Part shown: positions 1 through 6,611 of the stretch, one piece after another | How the letters are laid out: each line of letters starts with the position of its first letter | Position numbering within the stretch: the first letter of the stretch is position 1 | Source of the DNA: an uncultured Methylobacter sp. | GTDB taxonomy: Bacteria > Pseudomonadota > Gammaproteobacteria > Methylococcales > Methylomonadaceae | Assembly (NCBI GenBank): GCA_903831545.1 | Contig: CAIKYI010000771.1 | Coordinates: forward strand, 1 to 10,608 | Length of the DNA stretch: 10,608 bases | Reading direction: 5' to 3' | Notes under the pieces: model-generated | Told to the model about the DNA's origin: nothing | The model's database searches: none | The model's input: the letters and a program-made list of their open reading frames with translations, nothing else | Position numbers and translations under genes: made by a program

Positions 1-282
1 AGAAAAGCTGGGCCGGCGTTTCACTTTCTGAGAGGATCGTTATCATTCAGAAGTTTGCGTCGCTGCTACAGGACAACATACAGTCCTGTGCTGAAATTTT
101 AAGTACTGAGGTTGGTAAGCCACTCCAACAAGCAAAAAATGAAGTAAATGGTGCCTGTGCCAGAATCGAATGGCTAACTGCAAATGTTTCTGCTGCACTT
201 AGCGAGACCTGGATGGTGGAGAGTGGTGCTACACGCGAAAAGATTGTTTATGAGCCATTAGGAGTTGTTTGCAATATTCAGA
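1..282 (+). pseudogene. N-terminal remnant of an aldehyde dehydrogenase (left end outside window)
   Basis: Reading from base 3, the frame encodes a stretch typical of the N-terminal third of NAD(P)-dependent aldehyde dehydrogenases: W-A-G-x-S-L-x-E-R near the start, then E-V-G-K-P-L-x-Q-A-K-x-E-V, a C-x-R-I-E-W segment, and E-P-L-G-V-V just before position 275. In intact family members (roughly 450-500 residues) this leads into the A-N-I-x-x-W-N part of the cofactor fold and later the catalytic Glu and Cys. Here the similarity stops at about position 280, within or before that motif, and is replaced by AT-rich sequence leading to the next gene. The catalytic domain is absent, so the fragment cannot be an active dehydrogenase. 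No stop codon separates it from the downstream ATP-grasp gene. The true start lies left of the window. The identity as an aldehyde dehydrogenase fragment is fairly secure; the substrate is not assignable. Confidence 0.75.
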
Positions 283-311
283 TCTATTTTATAGTCATAA
301 ATGAATATTTA

Positions 312-1313
312 GTGAAAATTTTGATATTTGAATATATTGTCGGAGGAGGTTTTAATAAACAATCGTTACCCGAATCCCTGATTACTGAAGGCAGCCTGAT
401 GCTAAGGGCTTTGCTCGACAATCTTACAAAACTGGATAATATTGAAATCACGGTAATGCTCGATTGGCGGCTTGGCGATTTACTCTCTGAGACCTTGGTA
501 AACACTGTTATCATTGGGCCAGAGCATAATTGCACCGAAGAATTTACTCGCTTGGCCGGACAATCTGATATGGTCTGGCCTATAGCGCCCGAGTTTGACG
601 GTGTCTTGCAACGCCTTTGTCAAACGACATCAGCGTTAGGCAAGATATTATTAACTTCTCCAGAAGCAGCCGTGGCCATCGCAGGCGACAAATACAAAAC
701 CTATCAGTTGCTTAACAAGCATCATATAGCCACGGTTCCAACCCAATTGCTAAACCCGCTCGACAATCATTTTTTGACCAAAACCCAAGCACACGATGAA
801 TGGATCATTAAACCAATTGATGGTGTAGGTTGTGCAGATACTTATGTCATTACCAACAAACACGATCTTGAACAGGTAGCCCCAGATCAACATACTTATA
901 TTCTCCAGCCGCACCTTAAAGGCGATAAAACCAGTCTTTCATGTCTGTTCAAACAAGGACAGGCCTGGTTGGTGTGCGTCAATTTACAAAAGTTCACACT
1001 GATTAATAGGCAATATCACCTTTCCGATATTGTGATCAACCATCATGCCGATCCTGGTCATTATCAACACTTGATAGATCGAATAGCTCTGGCTTTGCCT
1101 GAATTGTGGGGCTATGTAGGAATTGATTTGATAGAAACCGCAGAAAAAACGTTGGTGCTTGAAATTAATCCGCGTCTGACTACTTCATTTGTTGGCATCT
1201 ATCAGGCTTTGGGCATTAATATTGCCGAAGCAGTTTTGCAATTGCTCCAGGGCGAGCCAACACTTATTAAAAATACCAATAACCCCATTCTTATTCATAC
1301 AGATGCAAGATAA
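312..1313 (+). CDS. mfnD: ATP-grasp ligase, MfnD-like, methanofuran/methylofuran biosynthesis
   Basis: A 333-residue ATP-grasp enzyme. By family it should couple ATP hydrolysis to amide-bond formation; archaeal MfnD joins glutamate to tyramine in methanofuran synthesis. Methylotrophic bacteria make a related methylofuran, described with tyrosine in place of tyramine, so the exact acceptor here is uncertain. Visible motifs are the N-terminal K-I-L-I-F-E-Y-x-x-G-G-G (residues 2-13), D-K-Y-K-T (126-130), W-I-I-K-P-x-D-G-x-G-C (164-174, with the nucleotide-binding Lys and glycine loop), and E-I-N-P-R-L-T-T-S (284-292, with the metal-binding Glu and Asn). The GTG at 312 is chosen because relatives begin directly with this N-terminal motif. 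The only in-frame ATG, at 213, lies inside the aldehyde dehydrogenase remnant. No Shine-Dalgarno is evident, but the GTG overlaps the stop of a three-codon ATG-AAT-ATT-TAG at 301-312. A weak promoter-like pair (TTGTTT 265-270, TATAGT 290-295) precedes it. The gene overlaps the MfnF-like gene by 11 bases. Confidence 0.8.
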   Translation: MKILIFEYIVGGGFNKQSLPESLITEGSLMLRALLDNLTKLDNIEITVMLDWRLGDLLSETLVNTVIIGPEHNCTEEFTRLAGQSDMVWPIAPEFDGVLQRLCQTTSALGKILLTSPEAAVAIAGDKYKTYQLLNKHHIATVPTQLLNPLDNHFLTKTQAHDEWIIKPIDGVGCADTYVITNKHDLEQVAPDQHTYILQPHLKGDKTSLSCLFKQGQAWLVCVNLQKFTLINRQYHLSDIVINHHADPGHYQHLIDRIALALPELWGYVGIDLIETAEKTLVLEINPRLTTSFVGIYQALGINIAEAVLQLLQGEPTLIKNTNNPILIHTDAR

Positions 1314-2349
1314 TATTATCGGCTGGGATATAGGCGGCGCTCATGTTAAAGCGGTATTAATCAATAGTACCGGGCAAATCATTGCTGTTTATCAACAACC
1401 TTGTCCTTTATGGAAAGGATTGGATCAATTACACCAGGCTGTATATGCCATCCTGCAGCAATTGCCAGACAAAAATCATGGTCACGCTATAACCATGACC
1501 GGTGAGTTAGTCGATTTATTTGATAACAGAGATCATGGTGTCAGGCAAATCATTCAAACCCTGCTTGAGTTATTGCGACCAGCAGAACTACAGGTATTTG
1601 CCGGTGTAGAGGGTTTAATTTTAGCCAATCATATCGAAGCAAGACATTATCCATTAATAGCCTCAGCCAATTGGTTGGCCAGCGCTACCTTTGTTGCGCG
1701 TAAACTGGGATCAGGGCTTTTTGTTGATTGCGGCAGTACAACTACCGATATATTGTTACTAAACGAAAATAAAGTGCAGGCGGAGGGTTACACTGATTAT
1801 CAGCGCTTAGTTTCACAAGAATTGATTTATACCGGTATTGTCAGAACCGCAGTGATGGCTGTTACCCAAACAGCAACAGATCAAGGTAAAACAATCGGCC
1901 TAATGGCCGAATATTTTGCAACCATGGCTGATGTTTATCGCGTTACCGGTGAACTTAATGACATACATGACCAAACCGACACGGCAGATGGCGCGGAAAA
2001 AAGCATTACAGCCAGCGCCAGACGATTATCAAGAATGATAGGTTGTGATTTTCATACACATGAACTCACTCGATGGCGACACTTTGCAGAAAACATCCGC
2101 GCCAGGCAATTACAGCAAATACAACGAGGCTGTGCAACACAGCTATCCCGCTATAAACTGCTTAAAGGCAGTCCGTTAATTGGAGCGGGGGTAGGGCGGT
2201 TTCTTGTCAAAGACATAGCCTTTAATTTGGGCCGCCCATATCTGGATTTTTCAGATTTATTACCGGCACCGGCTATGGACTTATCGTTGGCAACAGCCGA
2301 TTGCGCGCCAGCGGCGGCCATTGCTTATTTGGCCTTAAAAAATAATTAG
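1303..2349 (+). CDS. mfnF: MfnF-family protein (H4MPT-linked C1 transfer pathway protein, hydantoinase/oxoprolinase-like)
   Basis: A 348-residue protein of the ASKHA-type fold. Motifs are an N-terminal phosphate-binding W-D-I-G-G-A-H-V-K (residues 8-16), M-T-G-E-L-x-D-L-F (65-73), S-A-N-W-L-A-S (121-127), a second phosphate-type loop V-D-C-G-S-T-T-T-D-I (141-150), Y-T-G-I-V-R-T (176-182) and G-A-G-V-G-R-F (294-300). These match the family long labelled as an H4MPT-linked C1 transfer protein. In archaea it includes MfnF, which joins the aminomethylfuran and glutamyl-tyramine halves of methanofuran. The inferred role here is the equivalent step for the furan cofactor used by the formyltransferase/hydrolase complex. 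The ATG at 1303 is preferred to an in-frame ATG at 1189, because the latter would add 38 residues read out of frame from the ligase gene with no family counterpart. The 11-base overlap with the ligase implies translational coupling and a shared pathway. It lacks its own clear ribosome site. Confidence 0.82.
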   Translation: MQDNIIGWDIGGAHVKAVLINSTGQIIAVYQQPCPLWKGLDQLHQAVYAILQQLPDKNHGHAITMTGELVDLFDNRDHGVRQIIQTLLELLRPAELQVFAGVEGLILANHIEARHYPLIASANWLASATFVARKLGSGLFVDCGSTTTDILLLNENKVQAEGYTDYQRLVSQELIYTGIVRTAVMAVTQTATDQGKTIGLMAEYFATMADVYRVTGELNDIHDQTDTADGAEKSITASARRLSRMIGCDFHTHELTRWRHFAENIRARQLQQIQRGCATQLSRYKLLKGSPLIGAGVGRFLVKDIAFNLGRPYLDFSDLLPAPAMDLSLATADCAPAAAIAYLALKNN

Positions 2350-2370
2350 GCGCCGCCAATACAATATCGA

Positions 2371-2398
2371 TTCGAAACCTGATTTAATGTGTTAAAAT
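2371..2398 (+). promoter_or_regulatory. Candidate sigma-70 promoter of the MarR-type gene
   Basis: The 87-base gap after the MfnF-like gene holds a good extended-AT -10 element, TTAAAAT (2392-2398; hexamer TAAAAT 2393-2398). A poor -35 candidate, TTCGAA (2371-2376), sits 16 bases upstream. The hexamer is close to consensus but the -35 matches at only three positions, so any promoter here may be weak or regulated. It lies about 40 bases before the ATG at 2437. Confidence 0.35.
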
Positions 2399-2418
2399 AT
2401 CATTTTTATCAACATTAA
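2384..2418 (+). promoter_or_regulatory. Inverted repeat around the -10 box, candidate MarR operator
   Basis: A perfect 7-base inverted repeat: TTAATGT at 2384-2390 and its complement ACATTAA at 2412-2418, separated by 21 bases. It brackets the candidate -10 element and the expected transcription start of the MarR-type gene. MarR proteins are dimers that usually bind palindromes overlapping their own promoters, so autoregulation is a natural reading. However, the spacer is long for a single MarR dimer site and AT-rich repeats arise easily by chance. Confidence 0.3.
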
Positions 2419-2436
2419 TAATTACTTACAGGATTC

Positions 2437-2991
2437 ATGGAAACAATTAATGTCTTTGATTTAATTGAGCGAATGGCCGCTTTAATTCGCTCCGAGGAGC
2501 GAAAAAAATGTACCGAATTAGGTCTGCAACCGGTTCATTTACAGGTAATGGACTATTTATCCCGCTGTAATCGCTATAGTGACAGTCCCGCCGCATTAAC
2601 AAAATACCTGGGCATGACCCGTGGCACCGTATCTCAAACCTTATTATTGCTGGAAAAAAAAGGCTATATTCAAAAAATAGCCGATGTCAATGACCGCCGT
2701 ATGGTGCATCTTAGCCTTCTGACCGAGGGACATGCCATTTTAACTAAAGCTCACCCGGCAGATTTATATAGCCAGGCTTCAGTGATATTTAACAGTAATA
2801 ATAGCCAGGAAAATGTTTTTGTTAACGCGCTTACAGCTCTTCAAAAAGCCAATAAATCCCAATCTTTTGGACTGTGTAAAACCTGTAAACACTTCACCAC
2901 CAGCCAGGATGGCTTTTTTTGTAATCTGACCAAAGAACAGCTTAGTCAAAAGGATAGTGAAAAAATCTGCCAGGAGCATACGGTAATTTGA
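2437..2991 (+). CDS. MarR-family transcriptional regulator with a C-terminal four-cysteine tail
   Basis: A 184-residue DNA-binding protein. The core (residues about 5-135) has the MarR winged-helix layout. A recognition-helix region lies around L-G-M-T-R-G-T-V-S-Q-T (58-68), followed by L-L-L-L-E-K-K-G-Y. The wing carries the typical D-x-N-D-R-R (83-88) and then L-S-L-L-T-E-G (92-98). Beyond the core is a tail not found in ordinary ~145-residue MarR proteins. It has cysteines at 147, 150, 162 and 178 spaced C-x2-C-x11-C-x15-C, with histidines at 152 and 181. This is a plausible zinc or iron-sulfur/redox site. A short AGGA (2430-2433) precedes the ATG at 2437 by only three bases. The regulated genes cannot be read from sequence; self-regulation, or control of the convergent export operon or the cofactor genes, are all possible. 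The family call is secure, the function of the tail is inference. Confidence 0.85.
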   Translation: METINVFDLIERMAALIRSEERKKCTELGLQPVHLQVMDYLSRCNRYSDSPAALTKYLGMTRGTVSQTLLLLEKKGYIQKIADVNDRRMVHLSLLTEGHAILTKAHPADLYSQASVIFNSNNSQENVFVNALTALQKANKSQSFGLCKTCKHFTTSQDGFFCNLTKEQLSQKDSEKICQEHTVI

Positions 2992-3100
2992 TTGCAGTGT
3001 TACTGGCATGTCTTGTTCTCCTAGATCTGTCCGGCGTCAACTTTCGTCTTTTGATAGCAACAGACTTGTTGGAATTATATAGCGTAGACCCCGAATACAC

Positions 3101-5224
3101 TTAAAACCCAGACTGCTTGATTCCCAGCAGTAACCACTGTCGGGTTATTCTTTCTGCAACACTGCTTGGGTCGCTATTTATCTTTAGCGTCCCCCTTAAC
3201 AATAGTGTCAAATTTGACATTTTTATATCTGGATCTTGGGTCTTAAACTGAAGTCGATATTGTGAGGTTTCTGGAATCGCGGCTTGATTTTTGTCGGTTC
3301 TTACGGCAATAGGACCGCCATAAGAAGAGGCCAGTAATGGTGGCACGTTAACGCTACTGCCATCGTCAATAGCAATTAACTGACAGTTAATCGAGGCTAA
3401 TTCCAGGTTGTCTGGATAAAAAACTGCCTTATTACCAACTTCAATTTTTCCAATATCAGATTCGCTAACATAAGCTTCGATTAAATAACTGGAGGTGTCG
3501 GCAATCACAATCAGTGCTTCGCCTGTTTTTAGCCATTGGCCGGTTTGAAACTGATCATTTCGTTCCAGGACGGTACCTGTTATGGGCGACCTGATGCGCA
3601 ATTTTTCAATTTTCCGGGCTATGCCGGCATGCTTGGCAGAGACTGATTCAAGTTGTTTTAAACGAATTTGTCGTTGCTTGGCAAACTGTGCGTCTGTGCC
3701 TTGGTTGGTTAGTTGCCAAGATAAAATATCCGTTTCCTGAACAGTATTTTGAGATTCGAACAGTAATTCGTCCGAGGTCAGTTCCGCCAATAAATCACCA
3801 CTTTTAACGTGACTACCTTTTTCAACTAACAAGCTTTCCAAGCGTGCCGGGTAAGGTAAATATATTTCGGCATAATGTTCTGGTTTTATGAAAGCCGGTA
3901 AATAAATGTTTTGTGGCAATGGCACACAAAGTAACGCTATCGCCAATACAGCAAATAACGTGAAACTTTTCCAGCGTTGTTGATTTGAGATTAAGGTTGG
4001 CCAATACTTGAGTTCTCGCCAGATTGGCTTAACGATAAACCAACCGATTTCCACCGCCATCAGAAAAATCCCCAATATCTTGAAAAAAAACAAATACACC
4101 ATCCAGGCAATGCCCAAATATAAAAAGAAGCGATAGAGCCAGGTTCCCCATGCGTAAAACACAAAAAAACGGGCAGTGGAAGACGGTAACCATTCCGGTG
4201 GCGGATCATCCGTGCCAAATATAAATCGCCTTATAACCCAAAGATTATAAGCGAATGCCCGAGGCTGTAAGTTTTCGATTTTTATGAAATCAGCCAACAG
4301 ATAGTAGCCATCGAAGCGCATGAAGGGACTCAGGTTAATTGCCAGCGTCAGAATCCAGGTCGACGAAGCTAGTAAAAACACAGCGCTGCGCACTGGTCCG
4401 TCACTCAGAAAAGTCCAGAGTAAGGTCGAAACCGCTGCTAATCCCAACTCGGCAATAATGCCGGCCGAAGCAATGGCTAGTCTTTGTTGACGGGAATTAA
4501 GTTTCCAGGTTTCATTGGCATCGGTGTAGAGCATCGGATACATCACCATAAAGGCAACGCCCATAGTTGGTACCCGACAACCATAACGATGTGCAGTCAG
4601 CGCATGGCCAAATTCATGTAACACTTTGGCAAAAACCAATGCCAGAAAATACTGGCTCAATCCCTGCCAATTGAAAAAATGTAGAAAAGTATTGGTAAAT
4701 TGCTCCCATTGCCGGGACAGCAAATAAATACCTGTCACAGCGCATGCCAACAAACCGTAAGCGCACCAGCGGGTGAATAACCACGACAGTTTTGGATAGA
4801 GCCACGCCAACAAGCGGTCGGGCTGTAATAAAGGTATTTTGAAAAATAAATAGTTATGAAGTAGCCAACTTGACAGGTTTTTTTTGCGAGCCTCGACTGT
4901 CTGCCAAAGTCGCTGAATGGCTTGCTCACCGGTGACGTTAAACAAATTGTTGGTCAATAAAAACCGGGCAAATTGATCGACATCAGCCGAAGTCAGGGTT
5001 AAGGTGGTTTCCTGATTGATTTGATCGCTGATCTGTTGTGAATTGCCGGTTGACCAACGCCGCAACATTTCAAATTCTGGCCAGCCAATCCGAAAAAACT
5101 GGTTATTGGCAGGATCTTGTAAGGTCCAGGATGGTGAACCATCAAATTGTACCGGCCCTTCTAAACAATGAATTTCTTCGCGCAGCGGTGGAAGAGAGGG
5201 TGTTTCTTCTACAGTCCCAGCCAT
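3101..5224 (-). CDS. Polytopic M50 (site-2 protease-like) zinc metalloprotease fused to a HlyD-type periplasmic adaptor
   Basis: A 707-residue inner-membrane fusion. Residues about 15-100 form a soluble domain reminiscent of a PqqD/leader-recognition winged helix (tentative). From about 150 onward there are several hydrophobic segments. The M50 zinc site is complete: H-E-F-G-H at 203-207 in one membrane segment and N-L-S-P-x4-D-G at 297-306 in another, supplying the third ligand Asp305. After a last membrane helix (about 421-437) comes a periplasmic adaptor part. It has one lipoyl half at about 453-487 (V-E-K-G-S-H-V-K-S-G-D), a short coiled coil (about 488-540), and a second half plus beta-barrel from 542 (R-I-R-S-P-I-T-G-T-V). 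The ATG at 5224 has a strong AGGAG (complement of 5232-5236) seven bases upstream. It overlaps the preceding gene by 16 bases, so it is the last gene of the cluster. It occupies the place of the ABC exporter in a type 1 system. Whether it cleaves the cargo, recognises it, or only scaffolds is not known. Confidence 0.88.
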   Translation of the reverse strand: MAGTVEETPSLPPLREEIHCLEGPVQFDGSPSWTLQDPANNQFFRIGWPEFEMLRRWSTGNSQQISDQINQETTLTLTSADVDQFARFLLTNNLFNVTGEQAIQRLWQTVEARKKNLSSWLLHNYLFFKIPLLQPDRLLAWLYPKLSWLFTRWCAYGLLACAVTGIYLLSRQWEQFTNTFLHFFNWQGLSQYFLALVFAKVLHEFGHALTAHRYGCRVPTMGVAFMVMYPMLYTDANETWKLNSRQQRLAIASAGIIAELGLAAVSTLLWTFLSDGPVRSAVFLLASSTWILTLAINLSPFMRFDGYYLLADFIKIENLQPRAFAYNLWVIRRFIFGTDDPPPEWLPSSTARFFVFYAWGTWLYRFFLYLGIAWMVYLFFFKILGIFLMAVEIGWFIVKPIWRELKYWPTLISNQQRWKSFTLFAVLAIALLCVPLPQNIYLPAFIKPEHYAEIYLPYPARLESLLVEKGSHVKSGDLLAELTSDELLFESQNTVQETDILSWQLTNQGTDAQFAKQRQIRLKQLESVSAKHAGIARKIEKLRIRSPITGTVLERNDQFQTGQWLKTGEALIVIADTSSYLIEAYVSESDIGKIEVGNKAVFYPDNLELASINCQLIAIDDGSSVNVPPLLASSYGGPIAVRTDKNQAAIPETSQYRLQFKTQDPDIKMSNLTLLLRGTLKINSDPSSVAERITRQWLLLGIKQSGF

Positions 5225-6552
5225 TGCCGGACTCCTGCTAACGGACGTCGAAACAAGTAGTAAAACAATGTAACCCGTTGACCGTAAACTTTGGCCGTTC
5301 CCTTCAAACCAATTCGGGGTTTCGTGTCATTGGCTAGCAAATGCGCTTTAAGTCTGTACGCCAACACATTATCAGCCGTCACTTCGGCCTGATAAGCCAC
5401 GTAATACAAACTACCGTTTACTGGATGCTGCGGGTCATTGTTCAAAAACATGATGACTTCGGCCTCTTCATCCAAGCCAATTAAATCAGCAACTGGCAAA
5501 TGCAGCTGTAATTCAATCTGTTGGGGATCAGCGACCAATAACAAACGTTCTCCAATGCTGACCGGTTTGCCCAACCAGTCTTGCGCGTCAGTATAAATGG
5601 CAATTCCGGCATGTGGTGCTTTAATGTTTGAACGGTCCAGCTGGTTTTTCAGATAAGCAACTTCAGCGGCGTGTTGTTCGATTTTGCTTTTAAATACGCT
5701 CAATTCAGACTTACTTTTGCCATCCAGCACCGCCTGTTGCGCGTTGCTGCGATATTCCGTTTCTGCAACTGCCAGCGATTTATAGGCAATATCCAGACGA
5801 TTGGCAATATCGGTGTTTTCCAGTGTCAATAAAGATTGGCCTGGTGTAACTGATTGATTTGGTTTGACTAAAAACTCATCAACTACACCGTCCAATGGGG
5901 CGCGTATTACGGTCGGTTCAATTGCCACGATTTCGGCAGGTGCCAATACCGACAACCGTACAGGCCACAGCAGCACCAATGGGATTGCCAACCAGAATCG
6001 GGATTTGGCATGTGAATTCAAAAAACCTTGCCACCAGGGACTTTTGGGTTGCAAAGCTGACCAGGCATGGCTGTAAGCATCAATTAATTCACTTAGCAGC
6101 GTAGTTTCGGCTTCTTGCCATGGGCTATCCCGAAATAACAGCAAACCACCAAAACCCAATTCACCTTTACTTTTGCCGAGTGTCAGCCACAAGCCATAAG
6201 GTGCCGACCAGTCGGCCCATTGAGTAGCTAAAGCCGGCGGCAACTCCTCGGCTTGTAGCGGTTGAGCTACAGCCGAAGTTACTTGCCGGGATATATGCTC
6301 TGCTACGCCTCGCAACCAGGTTACATAGGGTGCGCTGGCTTCCAGTTGTGCGACTCCGGACACCGCCGCAATTTTTGAAAATGGTTGATTGAGCCACAGA
6401 GCGGACTGCCGATAGGGCAACAATGAGCGGGTTTCATTAACCATTATGAAACCGAGAGCGGTTGAGTCCTCACAGTGTCTTGCTTTACGCTGCAATTGTA
6501 GCAGCAGCGCCAACCCTTGCAGTTGGCGCTGCTGCGTATCAAGGTTGGTCAT
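5209..6552 (-). CDS. HlyD-family adaptor with an N-terminal cytoplasmic GAF-like domain
   Basis: A 447-residue inner-membrane adaptor. Residues 1 to about 180 carry no signal peptide and look like a cytoplasmic sensor-type alpha/beta domain. The V-N-E-T-R-S-L-L-P-Y-R-Q (38-49) and G-L-L-L-F (136-140) pieces resemble the GAF-like N-termini seen on some HlyD-like proteins. One membrane helix follows (about 186-203). The periplasmic part has the first lipoyl half (about 212-245, A-P-L-D-G-V-V-D-E-F and P-G-Q-S-L-L-T-L), a short hairpin coiled coil (about 250-305), the second half (I-K-A-P-H-A-G, 310-316) and a beta-barrel (about 340-425). Topology therefore puts the GAF-like part inside the cell and the adaptor in the periplasm, which suggests regulated assembly. 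The ATG at 6552 forms an ATGA with a TGA in the frame of the upstream adaptor. The adaptor call is firm; the GAF assignment is by fold impression only. Confidence 0.82.
   Translation of the reverse strand: MTNLDTQQRQLQGLALLLQLQRKARHCEDSTALGFIMVNETRSLLPYRQSALWLNQPFSKIAAVSGVAQLEASAPYVTWLRGVAEHISRQVTSAVAQPLQAEELPPALATQWADWSAPYGLWLTLGKSKGELGFGGLLLFRDSPWQEAETTLLSELIDAYSHAWSALQPKSPWWQGFLNSHAKSRFWLAIPLVLLWPVRLSVLAPAEIVAIEPTVIRAPLDGVVDEFLVKPNQSVTPGQSLLTLENTDIANRLDIAYKSLAVAETEYRSNAQQAVLDGKSKSELSVFKSKIEQHAAEVAYLKNQLDRSNIKAPHAGIAIYTDAQDWLGKPVSIGERLLLVADPQQIELQLHLPVADLIGLDEEAEVIMFLNNDPQHPVNGSLYYVAYQAEVTADNVLAYRLKAHLLANDTKPRIGLKGTAKVYGQRVTLFYYLFRRPLAGVRQWLGL
5232..5236 (-). promoter_or_regulatory. Shine-Dalgarno of the M50-HlyD gene
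   Basis: On the minus strand this reads AGGAG, seven bases before the ATG at 5224-5222. It lies inside the 3' end of the preceding adaptor gene and fixes the start of the M50 fusion. It is the clearest ribosome site in the operon; the TolC and first-adaptor starts have weak or no such signal. Confidence 0.75.
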
Positions 6553-6611
6553 GACGATGCTTGCCGCATGCGAAAATTGCGAAACATCTGCTCAAGATAA
6601 TGGTCATGCGA
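6549..6611 (-). other. In-frame 20-codon open stretch after the adaptor stop, ending in ATGA at the next gene
   Basis: Directly after the TAA at 6614-6612 the same frame reads S-H-D-H-Y-L-E-Q-M-F-R-N-F-R-M-R-Q-A-S-S, then TGA at 6551-6549. This TGA overlaps the ATG of the GAF-HlyD gene. It could be the lost C-terminus of the adaptor (a nonsense change having shortened it), a short leader peptide starting at the ATG 6587 or 6569, or chance. No independent promoter or ribosome site was seen. Confidence 0.35.

Noticed and set aside
213..311. ATG at 213 as the start of the ATP-grasp gene
   Set aside because: The 33 added residues are aldehyde dehydrogenase sequence plus a short AT-rich junction; the ligase motif begins exactly at the GTG 312.
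1189..1302. ATG at 1189 as the start of the MfnF-like gene
   Set aside because: It would read 38 residues out of frame through the conserved C-terminus of the ligase; the phosphate-binding motif follows directly after the ATG at 1303.
3058..3071. Hairpin CAACA-GACT-TGTTG in the gap between the convergent MarR and M50 genes, as a terminator
   Set aside because: The stem has only five pairs and there is no T-run on either strand, so it does not meet the usual pattern of an intrinsic terminator. No other convincing terminator was seen in 2992-3100.
5038..5241. 67-residue + strand frame across the junction of the two adaptor genes
   Set aside because: It is antisense to well-supported coding sequence with a 16-base gene overlap and a clear Shine-Dalgarno on the other strand.
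5864..6104. Two + strand frames of about 70 residues inside the GAF-HlyD gene
   Set aside because: They are antisense to the membrane helix and lipoyl region of a clear adaptor gene and resemble no protein family.
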